Of a stretch of 64,000 nt of DNA, positions 1-8,000 are shown one piece after another (the first letter of the stretch is position 1; the number at the start of each line of letters is the position of its first letter). This DNA is from Deltaproteobacteria bacterium (lineage in GTDB: Bacteria; SAR324; XYD2-FULL-50-16), in assembly GCA_018657625.1 (NCBI GenBank), contig JABHWU010000085.1, positions 28,238-92,237 on the forward strand, in the 5' to 3' direction. A program made the position numbers and the translations under genes. The notes below the pieces were generated by a model, which ran no database searches, was not told the DNA's origin, and saw only the letters and a program-made list of their open reading frames with translations.

Positions 1-1055
1 TGAGCAATGACAAAATCTATTTCTGCCTTATTTTGAGTTCTCCAAAACTTGATATTCTCAGGAGGATTATTTAGAAGCAGTTCCCGAAAAACAACATTTT
101 CCAACAATATGCCCCTATCGTTTCTCAATTCAATGTGATCAAAAGAACCACTAAAATGATTCCTTAAACCGGTGTCTAAAAAATAGGCCTTGGGCATTTT
201 GGTTATCTCTTTTCGGATATTTTGATAAAATGGACGAATCAAAGCAATTTGAAAAGATTTTTGCATTACATAAAGATATTTTTCAACGGTAGTAGCAGCT
301 ATTCCCAAAGTATTGGAAACTTCATTACTATTAAGAAGTGAACCTGTTTGGTTTGCAAGAATTTTTAATAAAAAGTAATACTTATTTTTATCTTGTATTC
401 TTGCTTCATAGATATCTTTTTGAATATAATCCGAGGCAATCTCAGAAATAATCTCAGCTTTTTCACTTTTATCCTTAGCCAAACAAACCGAAGGATAACC
501 CCCATAGCTGGTGTATTCCGAAAGATACAGTTCAAGTTTTTTCAAATGGAGAGGGGGAATATTTTGTTTGGTTTCTATTTCGTTAACAAGTTCCTCATCT
601 TCCTTGAACAATAAAAACTCTTTGAAAGAAAGGGTATTTAGATGAAACAACCGCTTTCTCCCCATAAGGGAATCTTTAAATTTTCGATCCAAGTAGAAAG
701 AGGAAGATCCCGTCGCAATTATTTTTAAACTTCCTTTGTATTCGTCATATAAGTATTTTAAGAAATTGGTTGGGTTTTTTAAGTATTGGATTTCATCAAT
801 AAAGACGATTTGATTATCCTCAGGGAGACTATTGGTAATTTTAAATAGATTGTCGGGATGAGCATCAATTATTTGTAGAAATTCCGGATTTTCCAAATTA
901 ATAAAATAGCAGGTTTTTTGCGCTAAAAGGGAATTGTACACATATTTTATAAAGGTTGTTTTTCCGGTTTGTCTGCCGCCTGTTAATATCAAAAAAAGGT
1001 CATTGTCGAGATTTTTTAAAAATTTTTCTGTGAGATTTCGTTTGTAATATTTCAT
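1..1055 (-). CDS. AAA ATPase, DUF4143 family, 3' end outside window
   Basis: The frame opens at an ATG at 1055 and stays open to the left edge, so about 351 residues are seen and the C-terminus is missing. It has a P-loop GGRQTGKTT near residue 28, a Walker B VFIDEIQ near residue 88 and a sensor-like TGSSS, the usual start of ATP-binding DUF4143 proteins. The last visible residues (WRTQNKAEIDFVIA) match the C-terminal nuclease-like motif with an E-x-D-F-V core. Proteins of this family are widespread, often mobile or toxin-antitoxin associated, and mostly uncharacterised. A second family member lies at 56943-58178. Family assignment is firm, function is not. Confidence 0.85.
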   Translation of the reverse strand, partial: MKYYKRNLTEKFLKNLDNDLFLILTGGRQTGKTTFIKYVYNSLLAQKTCYFINLENPEFLQIIDAHPDNLFKITNSLPEDNQIVFIDEIQYLKNPTNFLKYLYDEYKGSLKIIATGSSSFYLDRKFKDSLMGRKRLFHLNTLSFKEFLLFKEDEELVNEIETKQNIPPLHLKKLELYLSEYTSYGGYPSVCLAKDKSEKAEIISEIASDYIQKDIYEARIQDKNKYYFLLKILANQTGSLLNSNEVSNTLGIAATTVEKYLYVMQKSFQIALIRPFYQNIRKEITKMPKAYFLDTGLRNHFSGSFDHIELRNDRGILLENVVFRELLLNNPPENIKFWRTQNKAEIDFVIA

Positions 1056-1277
1056 GGTAAAGACTCTTTTGCTTTTATTAAAACTAGAAAACCTACCTAT
1101 AAAACTATTTTTATCTGATAATTTTATTATGTCAAACTAAAAATATCTGATAAAAATAGTTTGATGTATTATATTTTTAATTGCCAGTGTTGCAATATGC
1201 GAGTCTGTAGTAAGGTTGGATGCTGTTCCTATCTGTAATAAAAGTTTGATTGATCAAGATATGATTAACAGATTTAC

Positions 1278-1370
1278 GATGCAGAAGCTTTTATTGCTGC
1301 TCTGACGCAGCATATACCAGATAAGTTGTTTCAGATGGTCAGATATTACGGTTTTTATTCAAATAAAAAG
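1278..1370 (+). pseudogene. IS91-type transposase remnant
   Basis: One reading frame gives DAEAFIAALTQHIPD followed by QMVRYYGFYSNKK, which closely resembles the conserved segment of IS91/IS801-type (Y2) transposases just before the YYGxYSN motif. The similarity stops after this motif and no start, upstream catalytic region or full frame exists. It lies in the 364-base gap between the left-edge ATPase and pspF. The rest of that gap is AT-rich with nothing else recognisable. I read it as a decayed insertion-sequence fragment. Confidence 0.6.
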
Positions 1371-1419
1371 GAAATACCTATCACTTATCACTATCACTTT
1401 TATTAACGAAATCGTTAAT

Positions 1420-2493
1420 TTACTCGAAAAACAATTCTGCCCCTGGTTTAATGGCCCCACTTAAACTCATTTTTTTATATACTCCTCTGAATTGGTCGTA
1501 GGAAAGCCCTAATATTTGAGCTGATTTTTTCTGATTATAATGCGATTGTTTTAAAGCCTGCCTGATCAATATCTTTTGTAATTCCCAGGTGGCAGATTTG
1601 TAATCCATTTGAAGTAGGTTACCCATGCTTACTATTGATTGATCTTTAAAATCATCCTCATTTTGAGAAATTTTATTTTCTTTAATAGGAACTTTTGTGA
1701 TTTCATTCCCCAGGACAGCAAAAAAAGGATTAAATACAACCGTATTAATATTATAAGTATCCGCTTTATAAACCGCACGTTCTACAACGTTTTTTAGTTC
1801 TCTGATGTTACCTGGCCAAAGATAATCAGTTAGTTCGGCAACAGCACCATCGCTGAATTTTGGCATTTCCTCCAGATTCAATTCAGAAGCCATGCGCCTG
1901 GCAAAATGATTGGCAAGCAATAATATATCCTCTTTACGTTCACGCAAAGGAGGCAAATAAATCACTTCAAAAGATAAACGATCTAATAAATCGTCCTTGA
2001 ACTGGTTATTGGCAACCATAGCTGGTAGGTCTGCATTTGTGGCAGCAATCAGACGTGCATCAACCTCAATACTTTCAGAACTCCCTACCCGCTCAAATAT
2101 TCCATATTCTACAACCCTTAATATTTTTTCCTGGACTTCCATGGGAATATTCCCAATTTCATCCAAAAAAAAAGTCCCATTATGTGCTTGTTCAAAACGA
2201 CCGATCCTATTACCCCCTGCACCAGTAAACGCGCCTTTTTCATGACCAAACAATTCAGCTTCAATCAGAGTCGCTGGAAGGGCCGCACAGTTTAAGGCCA
2301 CCAGATTTCCTTCCCAACGCTTAGATAAATAATGTAACCGGGTTACAGCTAATTCTTTCCCTGTTCCTCGCTCACCCAATATCAAGACCGGTCTATCGAT
2401 GGGTGCAACTTTCGATAATTGCTCTTGAAAGGCTAAAAATTTTTCAGATTGTCCAATGGCTTCTTTTCTTCTGATTTGATGATGCGTTTTCAT
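1420..2493 (-). CDS. pspF: PspF, sigma-54 activator of the phage shock operon
   Basis: The 357-residue protein has no receiver or PAS domain and starts almost directly with the AAA+ module, as in PspF. Visible motifs are Walker A GERGTGKE (residues 40-47), the sigma-54 contact loop GAFTGA (87-92) and Walker B FFLDEIGN (108-115). A Fis-type helix-turn-helix (NQKKSAQILGLSYDQF) lies near the C-terminus. PspF remodels sigma-54 RNA polymerase and is held inactive by PspA under unstressed conditions. It is divergent from pspA with a -24/-12 type promoter between them, the arrangement known from enterobacteria. The ATG at 2493 has no strong ribosome binding site. The C-terminal part is longer than in E. 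coli PspF. Confidence 0.92.
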   Translation of the reverse strand: MKTHHQIRRKEAIGQSEKFLAFQEQLSKVAPIDRPVLILGERGTGKELAVTRLHYLSKRWEGNLVALNCAALPATLIEAELFGHEKGAFTGAGGNRIGRFEQAHNGTFFLDEIGNIPMEVQEKILRVVEYGIFERVGSSESIEVDARLIAATNADLPAMVANNQFKDDLLDRLSFEVIYLPPLRERKEDILLLANHFARRMASELNLEEMPKFSDGAVAELTDYLWPGNIRELKNVVERAVYKADTYNINTVVFNPFFAVLGNEITKVPIKENKISQNEDDFKDQSIVSMGNLLQMDYKSATWELQKILIRQALKQSHYNQKKSAQILGLSYDQFRGVYKKMSLSGAIKPGAELFFE

Positions 2494-2622
2494 AAAAAAT
2501 TGATATTTTAGAATTGGTTAAATAAGTCAATAATTAGTTATATTAACCTTAAGTGGCTATATTTGCCAATTTAAATATTCCTTAGTTTTGTTAACATATT
2601 GAATTTATTATATATATATGAA

Positions 2623-2638
2623 TGGCACGCTTGATGAA
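2623..2638 (+). promoter_or_regulatory. Sigma-54 (-24/-12) promoter of pspA
   Basis: The segment TGGCACGCTTGATGAA fits the -24 element TGGCACG well. The -12 element is imperfect, reading GA where GC is usual, ten bases after GG. It lies 54-69 bases before the pspA start and faces the psp operon, with pspF divergent. A very AT-rich stretch just upstream could hold the PspF enhancer or an IHF-type bend, but I cannot delimit sites. Confidence 0.7.
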
Positions 2639-2691
2639 ATAGATGGAAACCATGTTCAATAAATTTAAAACAAATTAAAACAGGAGTTAAA

Positions 2692-3384
2692 ATGGGAATT
2701 TTTTCAAGATTTAGGGATATCATCAGCTCCAATATCAATTCAATGTTAGATAATGCTGAAGATCCTGAGAAAATGATTAAACTAATGATCTATGAGATGG
2801 AAGACACTTTAGTTGAAATAAAAACATCATGCGCGAAAGTAATGGCCAGCATCAAGGGTGTTCAACGACAACTTAGTGAAGCCAGGGACAAGGCTTCCGA
2901 CTGGGCAGGGAAAGCTCAACTAGCAGTAAGTAAAGGACGTGAAGATCTCGCCAGGGAGGCGCTGCTGGAAAAACGCAATTTTGACAATAGAGTAAATGCT
3001 CTGGATGCCGGTCTAAAGGAACACAATGAGCTTTTTACCAAGTATCAGGAAGATATCAGGCAACTGGAAGAAAAGATTCAAAAAGCGAAAGAGAAGAAAA
3101 CCATTCTGGCGCAACGTCATTTACATGCTAAAACCAAAATGAAAGTTGAACAGGATATTCGTCGCGTCGATAGCTCAGAAGCCATGATGAAATTTGACCA
3201 AATAGAAACTAGAATTGATCGCATGGAAGCAGATGCTGATTTGGTTAATTTTGGTAAAAAAAGTACTTTAGAAGAAAAATTTGATCAATTACATGCCGAT
3301 GAAGAGATTGAAAGTGAATTAGCTAAATTGAAAGCTAATTTAAATCAATCGCATAATACCAGCAAAGAAGATTCTGCTCCCTAG
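2692..3384 (+). CDS. pspA: PspA, phage shock protein A
   Basis: The 230-residue protein starts with the family signature MGIFSRFRDIISSNINSMLD and then is almost entirely charged coiled coil, as in the PspA/IM30 (ESCRT-III-like) family; its length matches E. coli PspA (222 residues). PspA binds stressed inner membrane as oligomers and, when free, inhibits PspF. An AGGAG ribosome binding site precedes the ATG by a normal distance. It is the first gene of a rightward psp operon with pspB-like and two pspC-like genes downstream. Confidence 0.95.
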   Translation: MGIFSRFRDIISSNINSMLDNAEDPEKMIKLMIYEMEDTLVEIKTSCAKVMASIKGVQRQLSEARDKASDWAGKAQLAVSKGREDLAREALLEKRNFDNRVNALDAGLKEHNELFTKYQEDIRQLEEKIQKAKEKKTILAQRHLHAKTKMKVEQDIRRVDSSEAMMKFDQIETRIDRMEADADLVNFGKKSTLEEKFDQLHADEEIESELAKLKANLNQSHNTSKEDSAP

Positions 3385-3549
3385 TATTATTTATTAACCA
3401 CCGTTACGATATTCACTGATAATATCGTAACCCTTTTATGTTATTCAATAATGGCTGAATTTATTTTTGAAATTAAGATGTTCATCTACCAACTGGTAAA
3501 TGCTCATCAATTAACGACTTTTTGGGGTAGAACCTTTATGGAGGATGGA

Positions 3550-3804
3550 ATGATCATGGGAATTATGACGATGGTATTTATTGTTTTACCCACCATCATC
3601 GGAATAACTATTTTAATTGGGCTAAAAATATTGAAAGGTAACAAAACAAAGGTTTCACCGGCGGCAGATGTTGATGAAACTAAAATGATTCAGGAAATAT
3701 ATCACTCTTTGAGCCGAATGGAAGAAAGAGTTAACACATTAGAAACAATACTTTTAGAAAAAGAAGGAAAACCAGGAGGAAACCATGAAATCAATCATCA
3801 ATAG
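3550..3804 (+). CDS. pspB: PspB-like envelope stress protein
   Basis: The C-terminal half (IYHSLSRMEERVNTLETILLE) is the amphipathic leucine-rich helix typical of PspB, preceded by one strong membrane segment (MVFIVLPTIIGITILIGLKIL). In E. coli PspB and PspC sense stress at the inner membrane and sequester PspA. I chose the ATG at 3550 because GGAGG sits five bases before it and the resulting 84 residues fit PspB (about 75). A longer frame from an ATG at 3451 (117 residues) has no ribosome binding site. The 3' end overlaps pspC by 20 bases, so translation is probably coupled. Confidence 0.8.
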   Translation: MIMGIMTMVFIVLPTIIGITILIGLKILKGNKTKVSPAADVDETKMIQEIYHSLSRMEERVNTLETILLEKEGKPGGNHEINHQ

Positions 3805-4006
3805 ATACCCCAAGGGACTTTATCGATCCAGAAACGGAATTATACTGGGTGTATTTACGGGTATTGCTGAATATTTAGATTTATCAGTCTTTTGGACACG
3901 TGCTACAGCCTTAATCACTTTGTTCGCAACCGGCTTTTTCCCGATTGCGATTATATATATCATCGCAGCGCTTATCATGAAAAAAAGACCTTATTATTCA
4001 TTATAA
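3785..4006 (+). CDS. pspC: PspC domain protein
   Basis: The 73-residue protein is a single PspC domain: the opening GLYRSRNGIILGVFTGIAEY, then a hydrophobic helix (ALITLFATGFFPIAIIYIIAAL) and a lysine-rich end. PspC is an inner-membrane sensor that with PspB recruits PspA. It lacks the extra C-terminal part of E. coli PspC (119 residues). The start overlaps pspB and has AGGAGG immediately upstream. A larger double-domain paralogue follows 65 bases downstream, so the two may share roles. Confidence 0.9.
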   Translation: MKSIINRYPKGLYRSRNGIILGVFTGIAEYLDLSVFWTRATALITLFATGFFPIAIIYIIAALIMKKRPYYSL

Positions 4007-4071
4007 ACAACCAGGCCAATATCGAGTCTAATGTTTTATATTATCCAAGATCAAATTAAAGGGACACAAAA

Positions 4072-4683
4072 ATGAGAGGAAATGAAAACAATAAGAGTAT
4101 CGGGTTTTACCGCTCCCGAAGAGGCACCTTTTTTGGGGTTCTGAATGGAATTGCAAACTATTTTGGTTTTAAAGTCATATGGTTAAGAATTGCGACAATA
4201 GTTGCCTTATTTATAACCGGATTCGTTCCTGTTCTATTTATATACCTTATGCTGATTTTACTGATGAAAAAAGAACCCGCTGCAGCATTCCAACAATATT
4301 ATCAGCAAAAGAAATATCAGGGAAGTCTTTATCGATCCAGGAATGGATTATTTATGGGGTTATTAAAAGGAATCGCCGATCGTTTTGATTTATCGCTCTT
4401 CTGGTTGCGTTTCCTCACCATTATTGGTTCTTTTTTTACCGGATTCGTGCCAGGCATCATTATTTATACGATAACATCTCTGTTAATTTCAAAAGAACCC
4501 GTTATACCGCTAAATTCAGAGGCAGAAGCGGAATTTTACGATAGCTATGCCCATTCAAGACAGGGCACCATTCATCGTGTCAAGCGGCGGTTTGATAGGC
4601 TGGAAGCACGGATCCGTCGAATGGAAAGTAGTGTCACTGACCGTGAATTTGATTGGGGACATCAATTAAAATCCAATCATTAA
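4072..4683 (+). CDS. Tandem double-PspC protein with C-terminal coiled coil
   Basis: This 203-residue protein carries two PspC domains in a row: GFYRSRRGTFFGVLNGIANYF (about residues 11-65) and SLYRSRNGLFMGLLKGIADRF (about 83-140), each with its hydrophobic helix. A basic amphipathic tail (RVKRRFDRLEARIRRMESS) resembles the PspB/PspC leucine-zipper region. It is the last gene of the psp operon and is followed by a terminator. The usual PspC has one such domain, so the duplication is unusual and probably arose from the neighbouring single-domain gene. It is inferred to be an inner-membrane stress sensor or PspA docking partner. Confidence 0.85.
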   Translation: MRGNENNKSIGFYRSRRGTFFGVLNGIANYFGFKVIWLRIATIVALFITGFVPVLFIYLMLILLMKKEPAAAFQQYYQQKKYQGSLYRSRNGLFMGLLKGIADRFDLSLFWLRFLTIIGSFFTGFVPGIIIYTITSLLISKEPVIPLNSEAEAEFYDSYAHSRQGTIHRVKRRFDRLEARIRRMESSVTDREFDWGHQLKSNH

Positions 4684-4690
4684 TAACGGC

Positions 4691-4747
4691 AAACCGGAGA
4701 CTGGCATCCCCTTCCTCTCAATACCGCTGGTCTCTGGTTTATTATTT
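4691..4747 (+). terminator. Rho-independent terminator of the psp operon
   Basis: Arms AAACCGGAGAC (4691-4701) and GTCTCTGGTTT (4730-4740) pair over 11 positions with one G-U pair, followed by ATTATTTTT. It begins eight bases after the stop of the double-PspC gene. The loop is long (28 bases). Confidence 0.7.
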
Positions 4748-5166
4748 TTGAATGATATCCTATCAAAGCACCTTTAACCATTCGCCAAAATCATTTATAA
4801 CAACTAACATTGCAATTGTCCTATCATAAATATGGTAACTTACTATTCTGAACCTGCGAAGAATCGCTATCTCCGAGCGATAAGAGTTTATTGCACTGTG
4901 TAAAATCATAATGACAGAAGATGATAATAAGGACAGTAAGAATGATGTTCCCAATAGTACCATAAATTTCTTTGAAAAATAGTGTTCCAGTGGAAATTTT
5001 ATCTCAGATAAGTCAAATTGTAGGAATTGAATTTTTAAACCGGAACAGATTCTGTAAAAGAGCCAAGAGGAGACGTAGCGAATAAAAACCGGTGACATTA
5101 ATAATATTGAGGTAGCCACTTCAATTCATTAATGTCACCAGCTTTGAAGAATACTGAGTATTCGTC
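4748..5166. other. Gap with one weak open frame
   Basis: Between the psp terminator and the ene-reductase stop there is only a leftward frame at 4763-5119 (118 codons, GTG start). It has hydrophobic stretches but no ribosome binding site and no family resemblance. I do not accept it as a gene, though a small membrane protein cannot be excluded. Nothing else recognisable was seen. Confidence 0.4.
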
Positions 5167-6186
5167 CTATGGTTTAGCCCTTTGATAGGCCTCAGGCCAC
5201 TGAATATTTTCTCCAAGTGTTTTAGCAGCTTGCAAAGGCCAATAGGGATTTCTGAGCAGTTCCCGCCCCAAAGCGATAAAATCTGCCTCTTCATCTTGTA
5301 ATATTTTTTCAGCTAACTCAGGTGATTCCAACATTCCTACTGCCATAACAGGAAGCTGTAATTGTTTTTTAATGATATTAGCAAAAGCAACCTGGTATCC
5401 TGGAAACATTTTGATGACCGCGTTTTCCACCACCCCACCTGAACTGACATGCACCAGATCAATGAGCTCTTTTAACGGGTCAAGCAGTCGACATATCTCT
5501 TCGGGATGGATTCCTTCGTCAATATAATCTTCAGCCGATACCCGCAAGAAAACCGGCATCTGCTTGGGGATATATAAATGCGCTTCTTCCAGAACCTGCT
5601 TCAGAAACAATGATCGATCCTGACCATAAGCATCGGTCCTTTGATTCGTCAGTGGAGACAAAAATTGATTGATTAAATAACCGTGAGCCGCATGAATTTC
5701 AACAAAATCTACACCGATCTCTACTGCCCGCTTAACCCCATTTCCAAAGTCCCTGATGATAACTTCAATCTCAGCCTCATTTAACTCCATGGGAATCGGA
5801 AATTGATCATTAAAAGCAATCGCACTGGGCGCTACTATCAATTCCCCGGGAACAACAGCCTTACGTCCGGCATGGGCAATTTGAATACCCAATTTACATC
5901 CATGGGATTGAACCTGTTGTACTAACTCAGAAAAGGAAGACATCATATCATCATCCCAAATTCCTAAATCTTTGCAGGAAATCCGACCCCTTGATTCCAC
6001 TGCGGTTGCTTCAGTAATAATCATCCCCACTTGACCAACTGCCCTTGAAATATAGTGAACACGATGCCAATTTTGTATTAATCCATCATTCTCAGCTGAA
6101 TATTGACACATGGGTGCCATGGCAATTCGGTTTTTAAATTCTACCCCTTTGAGGGAATATGGTTCAAACAATCGGTTTTTTTTCAT
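5167..6186 (-). CDS. namA: NamA/YqjM-type NADPH:flavin ene-reductase
   Basis: The 339-residue protein is an old yellow enzyme of the YqjM subgroup: an FMN TIM barrel that reduces activated C=C bonds with NAD(P)H. Signatures are the N-terminal MAPMCQYSA with the subgroup cysteine, HAGRKA, the barrel motif HAAHGYLINQFLSPLTN and the C-terminal ALGRELLRNPYWP. The start overlaps the end of the upstream aldehyde oxidoreductase gene by four bases (ATGA), so the two are translationally coupled. The physiological substrate is unknown; with the aldehyde oxidoreductase and aminotransferase it may act on an enal or enoate formed in amino acid breakdown (inference). Confidence 0.9.
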   Translation of the reverse strand: MKKNRLFEPYSLKGVEFKNRIAMAPMCQYSAENDGLIQNWHRVHYISRAVGQVGMIITEATAVESRGRISCKDLGIWDDDMMSSFSELVQQVQSHGCKLGIQIAHAGRKAVVPGELIVAPSAIAFNDQFPIPMELNEAEIEVIIRDFGNGVKRAVEIGVDFVEIHAAHGYLINQFLSPLTNQRTDAYGQDRSLFLKQVLEEAHLYIPKQMPVFLRVSAEDYIDEGIHPEEICRLLDPLKELIDLVHVSSGGVVENAVIKMFPGYQVAFANIIKKQLQLPVMAVGMLESPELAEKILQDEEADFIALGRELLRNPYWPLQAAKTLGENIQWPEAYQRAKP

Positions 6187-7913
6187 ACTCTACTTTCACG
6201 AATTTGATTATAATCATTCACCATGCTTATCAAATCAGCCTCAGAAATACTTTCCCCTTCTTTTGTGGCCTCATTAAACATGCGTTTTGGCAAGGTATCG
6301 GTTGTACTATCCAAACCTTCCTGTTGATTATATTTTCTGGTATTTTGAGTGATTCGGTTGGCTATAATTTGAAGTTCTCCTTTAGTCATTTTAAGGCCCA
6401 TAATCGCTTCAATAATCATCCCCAATTCATCCCATTGGATCAAATCACGGAAAAATCGACATAAAATCATGCAATCAAAAAGAGCTGAGCGATCTTCAAA
6501 ATCAATATGCATCTCAGCTTTGCCTTCAATCTGATCCTTATCAATTAATCCGGCTAGTTCAGCTTTATAAAAAGTCCCCCTTAGATGACAGGCACCACGG
6601 GCAGAAGTGGCATAAGACAAGGCCATTCCTTTTAAGGTTCTGGGATCATAACCTGAAGGCTCTAATCCTTTGACATGGACAGCAATATCTTCCAGGCCTA
6701 ACTCATGTGAGGCCTCCTTGATCCCTTTAGCCAAAACTGCACCAATTCCTTCCCGTTTAACAATTAACGCCAGCAACTCTACAATTTTATCCGGTTGGTT
6801 ATAATCAATTTCAAAATCAGATTTGCCCAGTTTGAAGGCTTCAATGGCGAAAGCTGCCATATTTCCGGCACTCATGGTATCAACACCAATTTTATCACAA
6901 ACATCATTAAGATAGGCAATCTCTTCCATTGAATCGATACGGTTTAAGCCCCCAATGGCATAAAACGTTTCATACTCAGGACCTTCCAAAAACAGACCTT
7001 TATGGCGCCCTTTTAATATTCTGGTTTTTTTGGTGCATCGTAAAAAACAATTGGGACAATTATCCGCCTTAACTTCACAATTTTCCTGCATATAATCAGC
7101 ATTAATCGATTCATGTTCTTCGAATAAACCTGATTTCCAATATTCAGTTGGAAAAGCTTTATTCTTATTTAGCAAGTTCACCATCATGGGGGTCCCTAAC
7201 TGTCGATATAAAGCACTACCCGGAGATTCTTTCCCGTTTTTAGCAATCAATTTATTCACTTTTTTAAACAGATCCGGATTCGCAATCTCCGTTTTTTGGG
7301 TACCAAAAAAACTGATCCCTTTTAAATTTTTCCCACCAAAAACGGCTCCCATACCACCGCGACCAACACTGCGCCAAATGTCTGACTTAATACAGGCAAA
7401 CCGTACCTGACTCTCACCGGCAGGACCAATAACCATCGCGCCGGCCCCATCTTCAGAATGATCTAAAATATATTTTTCTGATTCATCACTATTCTTCCCG
7501 CCCAACATTTCAGCACTTTCAAAAATAACCCTATTATCTTCAATTTTTAAATAAGTTAATTCAGGGCTTTTACCGGTTAAAATTATGGCGTCTGATCCAC
7601 AGGCATTTATTTTAGGAGCTAAAGAACCACCACAATAAGATTCTCCGTAACCACCGGTAGCCGGACTTTTAGCAAATACCGCAAACCGGGACTGCCCCCA
7701 AAGTTTGGTACCGGTTGCCGGCCCAATAGCAATAATCACACGGCTTTCAGGGCCACAGGGATCTACACCAACCGGGTTTTCGTTTAATAAATAATGCACC
7801 CCCAGTCCTTTTCCACCTAAAGTTTTCTTAAAAACCTCATCGGGAATTTCTTCATACTCAAATGATTGATTTGTCAGATCGATCCTTAACAAGCGATTAA
7901 AAAAACCTTTCAT
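6183..7913 (-). CDS. aor: Aldehyde:ferredoxin oxidoreductase (tungsten or molybdenum)
   Basis: The 576-residue protein covers the AOR family from the N-terminal GGKGLGVHYLL to the end. The C-x2-C-x3-C cluster motif CPNCFLRC lies at residues 286-293, with the fourth ligand probably Cys485 (CMILC). EGPEYETFYAIGG and DTMSAGN match the tungstopterin-binding domains. The enzyme oxidises aldehydes to acids and passes electrons to ferredoxin; it needs a bis-pterin W or Mo cofactor. AGAGGGT precedes the ATG well. It is preceded by an aminotransferase gene and coupled to an ene-reductase. A ThiS/MoaD-like gene nearby may relate to its cofactor. Which aldehyde is used cannot be told from sequence. Confidence 0.93.
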   Translation of the reverse strand: MKGFFNRLLRIDLTNQSFEYEEIPDEVFKKTLGGKGLGVHYLLNENPVGVDPCGPESRVIIAIGPATGTKLWGQSRFAVFAKSPATGGYGESYCGGSLAPKINACGSDAIILTGKSPELTYLKIEDNRVIFESAEMLGGKNSDESEKYILDHSEDGAGAMVIGPAGESQVRFACIKSDIWRSVGRGGMGAVFGGKNLKGISFFGTQKTEIANPDLFKKVNKLIAKNGKESPGSALYRQLGTPMMVNLLNKNKAFPTEYWKSGLFEEHESINADYMQENCEVKADNCPNCFLRCTKKTRILKGRHKGLFLEGPEYETFYAIGGLNRIDSMEEIAYLNDVCDKIGVDTMSAGNMAAFAIEAFKLGKSDFEIDYNQPDKIVELLALIVKREGIGAVLAKGIKEASHELGLEDIAVHVKGLEPSGYDPRTLKGMALSYATSARGACHLRGTFYKAELAGLIDKDQIEGKAEMHIDFEDRSALFDCMILCRFFRDLIQWDELGMIIEAIMGLKMTKGELQIIANRITQNTRKYNQQEGLDSTTDTLPKRMFNEATKEGESISEADLISMVNDYNQIRESRV

Positions 7914-7944
7914 ACTACCCTCTTCTGCCTAAAGTGATGATAAT

Positions 7945-7972
7945 ATGGGAATAGTAATTAAGCTGTTCCCAT
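7945..7972 (-). other. Small hairpin between aminotransferase and AOR genes
   Basis: ATGGGAA and TTCCCAT form a seven-base stem around a 14-base loop in the 87-base spacer. There is no T-run after it in the transcribed direction, so it may tune processing or partial readthrough rather than terminate. Confidence 0.35.
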
Positions 7973-8000
7973 TAAATTATATTTAAATTGATCCTGTCTA

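Noticed and set aside
4763..5119. 118-codon leftward frame with hydrophobic stretches
   Set aside because: GTG start without a ribosome binding site, no family pattern, and it lies in a plain gap after a terminator.
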